This document shows, one piece after another, positions 44,629 through 52,518 of a stretch of 64,000 nucleotides of DNA; position 1 is the first letter of the stretch, and each line of letters starts with the position of its first letter. The DNA comes from Rathayibacter agropyri. GTDB lineage: Bacteria > Actinomycetota > Actinomycetes > Actinomycetales > Microbacteriaceae. The DNA lies in the NCBI RefSeq assembly GCF_013249015.1, contig NZ_JABRPL010000005.1:62001-126000 (forward strand), in the 5' to 3' direction. A program made the position numbers and the translations under genes. The notes below the pieces were generated by a model. That model ran no database searches and was not told the origin of the DNA. It saw only the letters and a program-made list of their open reading frames with translations.

Positions 44629-46650
44629 ATGGAGACGTTTCGGTTTGATGACGAGGTGGCGGAACGGTTTGCGCGGAAGCTGGTGAAGGTGGCGGACGCG
44701 TTGAGGTCGCAGGTGGTGTTGCGTCGGGCGGCCGCTGAGCAGGCGATGCAGGATTTCAAGGGGCCTTATGCGCAGGTGTTTTGGTTCGCTCATCTGACGG
44801 AGACGACGAATCGGTCGCGGCTGGAAGCTGTGCTCTTCGATCTGTCGGAGGTGGTGCTCACCGCGATTTTGACGGCGCGGAAGGAGCGGGAGCGGCTGGA
44901 GGAGATGGCTGCGTGGGAGGCGCGTCAGGCTGAGCGGGAGCAGCGGCGGCGCATGGATCCGACGGCCGGTATGGGTTTTGATCCCGACGAGATTTTTGAT
45001 CGGCGTCCGTCGGAGGATCGGATTGTTCCGCCGACGCTGTCGGTGTCGTATTCGCCGAATGAGCCGCCCCGTACGACGGCCGCTGTCGGGATGACTCCGG
45101 CGGCCGGTTTTGGACAGACGTCTGCTGATCCTGATCGTTTGGATGTGTTCGTGTCGGATGCGCGGCAGGCGAATACGGCGTTGCGGGCGGAGCGGGAGGA
45201 GTTGCTGACAGCGTTTGCGACGTTCCAGGATGCGTGTGCGTGGGTGCCGTGGGAGTCGACGACGGCGTTGGGCGGGTTTGAGCGGTTGCTGACGATTAAC
45301 CAGTCGCATGCGGACTGGGTCGAGCGGGTTTCTCTCGCGTTTACTGCGGCGGGCGGGGGGCTGTTGTCGACTCCGACTCTGGAGGTGGTGGCTACTGCGG
45401 GGCCGCCGAGGACTGATCAGAGCGTGCTGGATCTGCTGTCGACGGTGCCTGCGGATGAACTTGCGGTGCTGTTTAAGACCAGGCCGGAATTGGCTGCGCA
45501 ACTGAAACGGATCCCGCCGACGGAGGTGAACGCGTGGTGGACGCGGCTCGGGCCGGCGGAGGATGGGGCCCGGTTCTCTGCGCGGCAGGAGGCGTTGATT
45601 GGTGGGCTGCCCGAGGTGATTGGGAATCTTGAGGGGGTGCCGTATGGGGCGCGGGCGGAGGCGAACGAGAGTGTGTTGACGGCACGGATTAAGGCGTTGA
45701 AGCAGCGGCAGCACGAGATGCTTTACGGTGTTCCGGACCTTGGTTCGGACGACTTCGTGGAGATGGCGAAGCAACTTAAGGCGCTGGAGAACATCGCTGA
45801 CTCTCTAAAGGTGCGCCCTGGTTTCGATGATCGGTTCCTTATCTCGTTGACGAACGATCATCCGCCCCTGGCGGCTGTGTCGATCGGTGATCTTGATACT
45901 GCGACGAATGTGACGTACGCGGTTCCGGGGATGGGGCAGACGACGGCGACCATGACGTCGTGGGCGAAGGCGTCGCAGAATGTGCAGTCGCTGTTGCCGC
46001 CGGGAAGTGCTGTGGTGGCGTGGATCGGTTATGAGACGCCTCCTTCGGCGGTCGAGAATCTCGACCCTTCGGTCTTAAGTATTGATGACGCTGTTGCGGG
46101 TGGTGCGGCTCTTGCCGTGTCTGTGCAGGGGCTTTCCGCTGTTCGAGGGGATTCGATTCCGAAGCCGGATGTCGTTGGGCATTCGTATGGGACGACGGTG
46201 ATCGCTGTTGCTGCTTCGCGTTCTGATGTTGAATTTGGGACGTTTGTTGCTCTCGGGTCGGCGGGGTTGCCGGATAGCGTTGATTCCGTGAGTGATCTGC
46301 ATGTCGAGGGGATGTATGCGGTGCAGGCGCGGGACAGGTTTTCGACCGAGGAGGAGAGTGGCGATGAGGCGGCCTGGATCGGGCGTGAAAACAGCTTCGA
46401 CCATCACGTGAATCCTGTTGATCTCGGCTTCGGTGCGCACGCGTTCGGTGTGGAGACCGGCGGGGATGCGGGGCGTGTCGTCACGAACCATGATGCTCTG
46501 AGGAGTGATGACGGTGATTCGGCGGGATACTTCGACATCAATACGGAAGCGCTCTTAAATACTGGACGTGCTCTTCGAGGTGAGACGGATCTCATTACGG
46601 AAAATAAGCCGCTCGGCCCTACCAAGTTTATGAAGTTTAGAAGGCGGTGA
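44629..46650 (+). CDS. Alpha/beta-hydrolase (DUF1023) with helical WXG/LXG-like N-terminus, array copy 1
   Basis: 673-aa protein, the only full-length copy in the array. Residues 1-110 are helical and charged, with an F43-K-G45 turn between helices that recalls the W-x-G of type VII-secreted proteins. Residues 110-415 are a further helical/linker region. Residues about 420-673 are a DUF1023 serine-hydrolase domain: TYAVPGMGQTTATM, then GHSYGTT with nucleophile Ser519. No signal peptide. GGGAGG lies 5 nt before ATG 44629. Many codons end in T or G, unlike the flanks. Substrate, lipid or otherwise, unknown. The lipoprotein gene follows after 6 bp. Confidence 0.8.
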   Translation: METFRFDDEVAERFARKLVKVADALRSQVVLRRAAAEQAMQDFKGPYAQVFWFAHLTETTNRSRLEAVLFDLSEVVLTAILTARKERERLEEMAAWEARQAEREQRRRMDPTAGMGFDPDEIFDRRPSEDRIVPPTLSVSYSPNEPPRTTAAVGMTPAAGFGQTSADPDRLDVFVSDARQANTALRAEREELLTAFATFQDACAWVPWESTTALGGFERLLTINQSHADWVERVSLAFTAAGGGLLSTPTLEVVATAGPPRTDQSVLDLLSTVPADELAVLFKTRPELAAQLKRIPPTEVNAWWTRLGPAEDGARFSARQEALIGGLPEVIGNLEGVPYGARAEANESVLTARIKALKQRQHEMLYGVPDLGSDDFVEMAKQLKALENIADSLKVRPGFDDRFLISLTNDHPPLAAVSIGDLDTATNVTYAVPGMGQTTATMTSWAKASQNVQSLLPPGSAVVAWIGYETPPSAVENLDPSVLSIDDAVAGGAALAVSVQGLSAVRGDSIPKPDVVGHSYGTTVIAVAASRSDVEFGTFVALGSAGLPDSVDSVSDLHVEGMYAVQARDRFSTEEESGDEAAWIGRENSFDHHVNPVDLGFGAHAFGVETGGDAGRVVTNHDALRSDDGDSAGYFDINTEALLNTGRALRGETDLITENKPLGPTKFMKFRRR

Positions 46651-46656
46651 TCGGCG

Positions 46657-47280
46657 GTGCGAAAGACGTTTGGCCGTAGGCGTCGAGTCGGCCTGCACGT
46701 CGGCGCTTTGGTGATGATGGTGATGATGACAGGTTTGATGTCCGCGTGTGCGGAGAAAGGAGCGAATCCCGTGAATACGATGAGTCCGCGGGAGGGACGC
46801 GACAAGGTGGTCGAATTGGTGGTGGGCACGACGAAGCAGCTTGATATTCAAGGCTGGTGGCCACGGACGGGTGCGGCAGTACCCGATGTGTGTTCTCTTG
46901 CCGGTGGTGCGGAGGGGGCGAGTTACAGTTACGCGCACGAGGCGCCGGAGGGGACAGATTTCTCTGGGGATGCGCGGAGGGTTGCGGCGTATTGGGAGTC
47001 GTTGGGGATGTCGGTTCGGGTTGCGGATTCGACTCGGCGACCGACTGTCTACGGTGAGGGTGGTCCCGTGTTGCGCGCCAGTTTCGATACGGGTGCGGCT
47101 GCCGGCACGTATCGGGTGGGCGCGGTCGCGCGGTGCGCTCCCGGGGATGCCGCCGGGCTCCTTGATGAGGATAACGATCAGCGCGCAGCTGGCGTCGTTC
47201 TTCCTGGGGACGAGGGAATCGTCACGAAGTCGGATCGAGGGAAGAAGTCAGTGACACTTCCTGCGGAGCCGTCGGAGTGA
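46657..47280 (+). CDS. Lipoprotein, array copy 1 (putative immunity or partner protein)
   Basis: 207-aa lipoprotein: a basic N-terminus (KTFGRRRR), hydrophobic core and lipobox LMSAC with Cys31. The mature part starts AEKGANPVNTMSPREGRDKV and continues with LDIQGWWPR and PDVCSLAGG, shared with two paralogues downstream. A second and third cysteine (VCSLA, ARCAPG) may pair. It would be anchored outside the cytoplasmic membrane. GTG 46657 is 6 bp after the hydrolase stop. No known family recognised; its strict pairing with hydrolase copies suggests a cognate partner. Confidence 0.8.
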   Translation: MRKTFGRRRRVGLHVGALVMMVMMTGLMSACAEKGANPVNTMSPREGRDKVVELVVGTTKQLDIQGWWPRTGAAVPDVCSLAGGAEGASYSYAHEAPEGTDFSGDARRVAAYWESLGMSVRVADSTRRPTVYGEGGPVLRASFDTGAAAGTYRVGAVARCAPGDAAGLLDEDNDQRAAGVVLPGDEGIVTKSDRGKKSVTLPAEPSE

Positions 47281-47406
47281 TCACTTGTTTGACCGACGAC
47301 TTCCTCAGACCGACGAATTCCTCAATAGGGGTTACTCCGGGGCAGACGTCTGCTGATCCTGGGTGATCTTGATACTGCGACGAATGTAACGTACGCGGTT
47401 CCGGGG

Positions 47407-48156
47407 ATGGGGCAGACGGCGGCCACCATGGACTCGTGGACGAAGGCCTCACAGAATCTACAGTCGCTGTTGCCGCCGGGAAGTGCTGTGGTGGCGTGGA
47501 TCGGTTATGAGACGTCTCCTCCGGCGGTCGAGAATGTCGACCCGTCGGTCTTCAACGTTGATGACGCTGTCGCGGGTGGCGCGGCTCTTGCCGTGTCCGT
47601 GCATGGGCTTTCCGCTGTTCGGGGGGATTCGATACCGAAGCCGAATGCGATCGGTCATTCGTATGGGACGACTACTATCGCTGTTGCTGCTTCCCGTTCT
47701 GATGTTGAATTCGGGACGTTCGTGGCTCTCGGATCGGCGGGCCTGCCGGACAGCGCTGATTCCGTCAATGATCTTCATGTCGAGAGCATGTATGCCGGGC
47801 AAGCGCGGAGCAAGTTTCCGTTCGAGGAGGAGAGTGGCGATGAGGCGGCCTGGATCGGGCGCGAATACAGCGATGACCACCACGTGAATCCTGTGGATCC
47901 TGGCTTCGGTGCTCGGGCATTCGGTGTGGAGACCGGCGGGGATGCGGGTCGTGTCGTCACGAATCATGACGCTTTGGAAAGTGATGACGGAGACCTCGTG
48001 GGGTACTTCGATGTCGGGTCTGAGGCGCTCCTGAATGCGGCAAACGCCCTCTCGGGAAAAACAGATTTACTGACGGAATACAAGCCTCTAGGATTGACGG
48101 AGTTTCAGAATAACTCAATAAGGCGGCTGACGGGGGTGAATGTTGACTCTTGGTAG
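47407..48156 (+). CDS. Truncated alpha/beta-hydrolase domain, array copy 2
   Basis: 249-aa frame covering only the hydrolase domain of copy 1, from VPGMG onward, with the GHSYGTT nucleophile kept. Upstream DNA (47340-47406) shows how it arose: a stretch matching copy 1 near 45110-45132 is joined directly to one matching 45887 onward, so about 750 bp were lost, out of frame. ATG 47407 is the first start after an in-frame stop near 47322. It may be an active stand-alone domain or a decaying relic. The C-terminus overlaps the next lipoprotein gene. Confidence 0.65.
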   Translation: MGQTAATMDSWTKASQNLQSLLPPGSAVVAWIGYETSPPAVENVDPSVFNVDDAVAGGAALAVSVHGLSAVRGDSIPKPNAIGHSYGTTTIAVAASRSDVEFGTFVALGSAGLPDSADSVNDLHVESMYAGQARSKFPFEEESGDEAAWIGREYSDDHHVNPVDPGFGARAFGVETGGDAGRVVTNHDALESDDGDLVGYFDVGSEALLNAANALSGKTDLLTEYKPLGLTEFQNNSIRRLTGVNVDSW

Positions 48157-48751
48157 GCACAGAGGCGGCTTGGGTGTTTGTGGGCTGGTTGTGATGGTGG
48201 TGGGAATGATGTCCGGATGTGCGGAGAAAGGAGCGAATCCGGTGAACGCGATGAGTCCGCGGGAGGAACGAGATAAGGTCGTGCAGTTGGTGGTTGAGAC
48301 GACCAAGCAGCTGGACGTTCAAGGGTGGTGGCCGCGGAACGGTGCGGCGCGGCCGGATGTTTGTTCTCTTGCTGGTGGGGATACGGGTGCGAGTTACAGT
48401 TACTCGCACTGGGCGCCGGAAGGGACAGATTTTGCGGGGGATGCGAAGAAGGTGGCGGCGTATTGGGAGTCGCTGGGGATGGTGGTGCGGGTAGAGGATT
48501 CGATTCCGCGGCCGATGGTGTTCGGCTCAGGTGGGCCGGTGCTGAGGGCCGTGTTCGTGACCGGAGGGGTAGAGGACTCTTATCACGTCGATGCCGTGGC
48601 TCGTTGTGCCCCTGGGTACGCGGCGGGCATTCTCCGTGAGGACAATGCACAGCGGGAAGCGGGCGTAGTGCTTCCAGGAGATGAGGGCGTCGTGGAGAAG
48701 CCGAGTTCGCGGAAAAAGCCCGCGACACCCGCTCCGACTCCGGCGGAGTGA
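48140..48751 (+). CDS. Lipoprotein, array copy 2
   Basis: 203-aa paralogue of the lipoprotein at 46657. The lipobox is GMMSGC with Cys27; the mature start AEKGANPVNAMSPREERDKV is nearly the same, while the C-terminal half (MVFGSGGPVLRAVFVTGGVE) is more diverged than copies 1 and 3 are from each other. ATG 48140 lies inside the end of hydrolase copy 2, implying translational coupling. Frame fully intact although its hydrolase partner is truncated. Confidence 0.8.
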   Translation: MLTLGRHRGGLGVCGLVVMVVGMMSGCAEKGANPVNAMSPREERDKVVQLVVETTKQLDVQGWWPRNGAARPDVCSLAGGDTGASYSYSHWAPEGTDFAGDAKKVAAYWESLGMVVRVEDSIPRPMVFGSGGPVLRAVFVTGGVEDSYHVDAVARCAPGYAAGILREDNAQREAGVVLPGDEGVVEKPSSRKKPATPAPTPAE

Positions 48752-49246
48752 TCGCCGTTCTCGGTCGTCGCCGTTGCTGCTTCGCGTTCTGATGTTGAAT
48801 TTGGGACGTTTGTTGCTCTCGGGTCGGCGGGGTTGCCGGATAGCGTTGATTCTGTGAGTGATCTGCATGTCGAGGGGATGTATGCGGGGCAGGCGCGGGA
48901 CAGGTTTCCGGCCGAGGAGGAGAGTGGCGATGAGGCGGCCTGGATCGGGCGTGAAAACAGCTTCGATCATCACATGAATCCTGTTGATCCCGGCTTCGGT
49001 GCGCAGGCGTTCGGTGTGGAGACCGGCGGGGATGCAGGGCGTGTCGTCACGAACCATGACGCTCTGAGGAGTGATGACGGTGATTCGGCGGGATACTTTG
49101 ACATCGGCACGGAGTCGCTTGCGAATATTGGTCAAGCTCTTCGAGGCGAGGATAATGCCGTGACAGAAAATAAGCCGCTCGGCCCTACCGAGGGTATGAA
49201 GTTGAAGAAGGCGGTGATCGGTGGTGCGAAAGGCGTTTGGCCGTAG
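48752..49246 (+). pseudogene. Hydrolase C-terminal fragment, array copy 3
   Basis: About 160 codons matching the last third of hydrolase copy 1, starting AVAASRSDVEFGTFVALGSA right after the previous stop. The GHSYG nucleophile and everything before it are gone, and no credible start codon or ribosome site exists. The C-terminus is intact and runs into the next lipoprotein gene. It is very close to copy 1 at DNA level, so loss was recent. Confidence 0.8.
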
Positions 49247-49850
49247 GCGTCGAGCTGGCTTGCGCGTCGGCGCGCTGGTGATGGTGATGATGATGATGAC
49301 AGGTTTGATGTCCGCGTGTGCGGAGAAAGGAGCGAATCCCGTGAATACGATGAGCCCGCGGGAGGGACGCGACAAGGTGGTCGAGTTGGTGGTCGAGACA
49401 ACGAAGCAGCTCGATATTCAAGGCTGGTGGCCGCGGGCCGGTGCTGCGAGTCCCGATGTGTGTTCTCTCGCTGATGGGGCGGAGGGTGCGAGTTATAGCT
49501 ACTCGCGTGAGGCGCCGGAGGGCACGGATTTCTTGGAAGATGCGCGAACGGTTGCGAAGTATTGGGAGTCGTTGGGGATGTCGGCGCGGGTCGTGGACTC
49601 GACTCCGCGACCGGCGGTCTACGGGGAGGGTGGTCCCGTGTTGCGCGCCAGTTTCGATACGGGTGCGGCTGCCGGTACGTATCGGGTTGACGCGGTCGCG
49701 AGGTGCGCTCCCGGGTATGCGGCGGGAATCCTTCGTGAGGACAACGCCCAGCGGGAAGCTGGTGCGGTGCTCCCGGGCGATGAGGGCGTCGTGCGGAAGC
49801 CGAGTTCGCGGCAAAAGTTCGCGACGCCTTCTCCGAGTCCGTCGGAGTGA
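49224..49850 (+). CDS. Lipoprotein, array copy 3
   Basis: 208-aa paralogue, close to copy 1. The basic N-terminus (KAFGRRRR), lipobox LMSAC with Cys32 and mature AEKGANPVNTMSPREGRDKV are conserved; differences cluster in the middle and C-terminal third. GTG 49224 matches the start of copy 1; GTG 49221 is also in frame. Intact, although its upstream hydrolase is only a fragment. That selective preservation is what one expects if the lipoprotein is useful alone, for example as immunity against kin. Confidence 0.8.
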   Translation: MRKAFGRRRRAGLRVGALVMVMMMMTGLMSACAEKGANPVNTMSPREGRDKVVELVVETTKQLDIQGWWPRAGAASPDVCSLADGAEGASYSYSREAPEGTDFLEDARTVAKYWESLGMSARVVDSTPRPAVYGEGGPVLRASFDTGAAAGTYRVDAVARCAPGYAAGILREDNAQREAGAVLPGDEGVVRKPSSRQKFATPSPSPSE

Positions 49851-50167
49851 TCGCAGCGGATCTGCTGACCGAGAAGACGTACGCGGTTCCGGGGATGGGG
49901 CAGACGACGGCGCCCCATGACCTCGTGGGCGAAGGCGTCGAAGAATGTGCAGTTACTGTCGGGGCGCGCAAGGCGGGAGCGGCGGGCCGGGCCGGCGACT
50001 CGATTGGCACGCTGGTCTGCTCGGAGTTCGAGTGCTCGGTGAACGTGCGTCAGCGCCCGCCGGTCGCGTACATCGGCTTCGATGTCGACGCGGCGCGGGC
50101 GGAGCGGATCGCGACGCTGTGGGAGCGCACGATCGGCTTCGTGCGCGAGGTGCTGGGCGTGGCGTGA
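49851..50167 (+). pseudogene. Chimeric remnant: hydrolase scrap (copy 4) joined to the 3' end of an FBP-type zinc-finger gene
   Basis: Bases 49877-49955 match the VPGMG region of hydrolase copy 1, with a one-base insertion that shifts the frame. From about 49963 the reading frame instead encodes the end of a treble-clef FBP-family protein: AGRAGDSIGTLVCSEFECSV, then a helical tail ending REVLGVA. The N-terminal three quarters of an FBP gene are absent. A GTG at 49847 overlapping the previous stop would fuse both pieces into one 106-aa frame, which is unlikely to fold. This marks the right boundary of the array. Confidence 0.65.
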
Positions 50168-50173
50168 GGAGCG

Positions 50174-50767
50174 TCAGCGGCGGGTGGAAGCACGCACGTG
50201 CATCCGCTCGCCCTGCCTGCCGAAAAGGCTGAGGAATTCGACCGGCTGCTCATCGGCGCGGCCGAACCAGTGCGGGACGCGAGTGTCGAACTCGGCGGCC
50301 TCGCCCGCGGGCAGGACGAGGTCGTGCTCACCCAGGAGCAGACGCAATCGGCCACTGAGGATGTAGAGCCACTCGAAGCCCTCGTGGGTGCGTTGCTGGT
50401 CCGGCTCGGGCACCGGGCCGCCCGGGAAGGTGTGCTTGAAAGCTTGCAGTGCGCCCGCGTCGCGGCTGAGCGGCTGGATGATCATCCCGTCCCGCCGTAT
50501 CGGGCGCCCGTGCACACGCGGGTCCTCGGGGGCGGCGCCGACGAGTTCATCGAGCGGCACTTTCAGGGCGCGAGCGATCGGGAGCAGCAGCTCGAGCGTC
50601 GCCCGTCGCCCGCCGCTCTCGAGCCGGGAGAGGGTGCTCGCGGAGATACCGGTCTCGGTGGAGAGGGAGGCGAGAGTGCGGTCGCGGCGGGCGCGGAGTC
50701 GGCGCAATCGGGGCCCGACGGCGGCCAGCACCTCGTCGTCGGCGGGGGCGGGAGTGTCATCGTGCAT
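50174..50767 (-). CDS. XRE-family regulator with C-terminal cupin domain
   Basis: 197-aa regulator: N-terminal helix-turn-helix (LRRLRARRDRTLASLSTETG, then ISASTLSRLESGGR) and C-terminal cupin (HTFPGGPVPEPDQQRTHEGFEWLYILSGRL, shown in part; LPAGEAAEFDTRVPHWFG). Such proteins are often local repressors responding to small ligands. ATG 50767 has CAGGCT 6 nt upstream. It is divergent from a thioredoxin-reductase-like gene across 88 bp that hold a candidate operator, so control of that gene is likely. Confidence 0.9.
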   Translation of the reverse strand: MHDDTPAPADDEVLAAVGPRLRRLRARRDRTLASLSTETGISASTLSRLESGGRRATLELLLPIARALKVPLDELVGAAPEDPRVHGRPIRRDGMIIQPLSRDAGALQAFKHTFPGGPVPEPDQQRTHEGFEWLYILSGRLRLLLGEHDLVLPAGEAAEFDTRVPHWFGRADEQPVEFLSLFGRQGERMHVRASTRR

Positions 50768-50796
50768 GCGGGAAGCCTGGCACGGGCGGTCCGCGA

Positions 50797-50815
50797 TCGT
50801 GCTGGAACGGCACGA
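50797..50815. promoter_or_regulatory. Candidate operator for the XRE-cupin regulator
   Basis: Dyad TCGTGC-N7-GCACGA in the 88-bp gap between the divergent regulator and oxidoreductase genes. Its position would let one site control both promoters. Confidence 0.4.
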
Positions 50816-50855
50816 GTCCTGGCGGCCACCGGAGCATCGGCGCACGATCGTCAGC

Positions 50856-51794
50856 ATGACCTCCACCGCAACCCACGTCCCCGCCGATGTCCTCATCCTT
50901 GGCGCCTCCTTCGCCGGCCTCGCCGCCGCCACCGCGCTCGGCCGCAGCCTCCGCGACGTGCTCGTGGTCGACGGCGGCCCGCCCCGCAACGTGTCCTCGC
51001 CCGGGGCGCACAACGTCCTCACCCGCGACGGAACGCCGCCGACCGAGCTGCTGCGCCTCGCACGGACGGAGGCGGAGGGCTACGGTGCGCGGGTGGTCGC
51101 AGGCGAGGCGGTGTCCGCCTCCGCGACCGCCGACGGTGTCAGTGCGACGCTCGCCGACGGCACAGTGCTGCGGGCCCGCCGCCTCTTGCTCGCCACCGGC
51201 GTCCGCGACCTGCTGCCGTCCATCCCCGGTCTCGCCGAGCGCTGGGGCCGGGACGCGCTGCACTGCCCGTACTGCCACGGCTACGAAGTGCGCGGACAGC
51301 GGATTGGCGTGCTCGGCAGCTCGTTCGCCCCGCACCAGGCGCAGATGTTCCGGCAGCTCAGCGAGCGGACCTCGATCCTCCTGAACGGGATAGCGGAGCC
51401 GACCGGGGACGAGGCGGTGGCCCTCGCCGCCCGCGGAATTGCGCTCGTGCCGGGTTTGGTCGAGGGGCTTCTCGTCGAGGACGACCGCGTGGTGGGCGTC
51501 ACGATTGACGGCAGGCCGCATCCGCTCGACGCGGTGGTCGTCGGTCCGCGCATCGAGGGGCGGCTGCCGGCGGGGCTCGGGCTTGAGCTGGTCGAGCACG
51601 CGTCAGGAGTCGCACACCACCTCGCCGTGGATCCGATGGGGCGCGCCGGAGTGGCCGGGGTCTACGCCGCGGGCTCGCTGGTCGACCCGATGGCGCAGGT
51701 GCTGGCATCCGCCGCCGATGGGGTCCGCGTGGGAGCAGCGATCAATGCCGACCTGATCCAGGAGGAGATCGCGCGGGCTGTGGCCTCCTCCTGA
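50856..51794 (+). CDS. Thioredoxin-reductase-like FAD/NAD(P)H oxidoreductase
   Basis: 312-aa two-dinucleotide-fold flavoprotein. The FAD motif is VLILGASFAGLAAATALG, the redox pair Cys137-Pro-Tyr-Cys140 lies in HCPYCHGYEV, and a C-terminal GVYAAGSLVDP binds FAD. It is closer to the TrxR-like group found beside regulators than to housekeeping TrxB: the NADPH loop (IGVLGSSFAPHQAQMF) lacks the usual GxGxxA signature, so cofactor use is uncertain. ATG 50856. Divergent from, and probably controlled by, the XRE-cupin protein. Confidence 0.85.
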   Translation: MTSTATHVPADVLILGASFAGLAAATALGRSLRDVLVVDGGPPRNVSSPGAHNVLTRDGTPPTELLRLARTEAEGYGARVVAGEAVSASATADGVSATLADGTVLRARRLLLATGVRDLLPSIPGLAERWGRDALHCPYCHGYEVRGQRIGVLGSSFAPHQAQMFRQLSERTSILLNGIAEPTGDEAVALAARGIALVPGLVEGLLVEDDRVVGVTIDGRPHPLDAVVVGPRIEGRLPAGLGLELVEHASGVAHHLAVDPMGRAGVAGVYAAGSLVDPMAQVLASAADGVRVGAAINADLIQEEIARAVASS

Positions 51795-51852
51795 CGCTGG
51801 GTAGCGCCGCGCAGACCGTGCGCTCCACGAAAGTCCGACGGTCGTTTGGCGC

Positions 51853-52518
51853 TCAGCGGCGGCGGTACTCCAGCTCGGGGCGACCGGGGGAGCCGTAGCG
51901 GGGCGCCCGGTCGGCGACTCCGGAGTCAGCGAGATGCTCGAGGTAGCGCCGCGCCGTCACGCGTGAGATGTCCAGGCGAGTCGCGAGTTCGGCGGCCGAG
52001 ACTCCGACCGGGCCGAGCAGGGCGGTCACGGCGTCGAGAGTCTCGGCCGAGAGCCCCTTCGCCAGGCCGGGGGCGTTCGAGGTGCGCAGAGCGGCAAACG
52101 CGCCGTCCACTTCGTGCTGGCTAGCGACGACGGCTCCGTGCATCCGCTCGCGGAACGCCCGATAGCTGGCGAGCTTGTCGGCGAAGACGCTGAAGACGAA
52201 TGGCTTGATGAGGTACTGCACGATCCCGGCGGCGACGGAAGCGCGCACAACGGCGGCATCGCGCACCGCGGTGATTGCGATCACGTCGATCTCGAGACCG
52301 GCCGCGCGCACGGCCCGGCAAAGGTCGAGCCCGTCCATGTCCGGCAGGTTCATGTCGAGCAGGATGAGCGCGATGCCCGGGTCTGCACGCAGAGCCCGGA
52401 ATGCCTCCGCTCCGCTGCCGGCGACCGCGGCGACCTCGAAGCCCTCGACGCGACGCACGTAGTCGGCGTGCGCGCTCGCGGTCAACGGCTCGTCCTCGAC
52501 GACGAGGACGCGGATCAC
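51853..52518 (-). CDS. DctR/CitB-family response regulator
   Basis: 221-aa response regulator. The receiver has acidic pair Glu8/Asp9, phospho-acceptor Asp55 in LLDMNLPDMDG, and Lys in LIKPF. The C-terminal DNA-binding domain (VSAAELATRLDISRVTARRYLEHLADSG, quoted in part: RLDISRVTARRYLEHL) is of the CitB/DcuR type. The ATG overlaps the kinase stop by 4 bp. By family and by location next to dctA it most likely activates dctA in response to C4-dicarboxylates or citrate. Confidence 0.92.
   Translation of the reverse strand: MIRVLVVEDEPLTASAHADYVRRVEGFEVAAVAGSGAEAFRALRADPGIALILLDMNLPDMDGLDLCRAVRAAGLEIDVIAITAVRDAAVVRASVAAGIVQYLIKPFVFSVFADKLASYRAFRERMHGAVVASQHEVDGAFAALRTSNAPGLAKGLSAETLDAVTALLGPVGVSAAELATRLDISRVTARRYLEHLADSGVADRAPRYGSPGRPELEYRRR

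Noticed and set aside
44539-45774. 411-codon Arg/Pro-rich minus-strand frame opposite hydrolase copy 1
   Set aside because: No start signal, no homology; complementary to a real domain protein.
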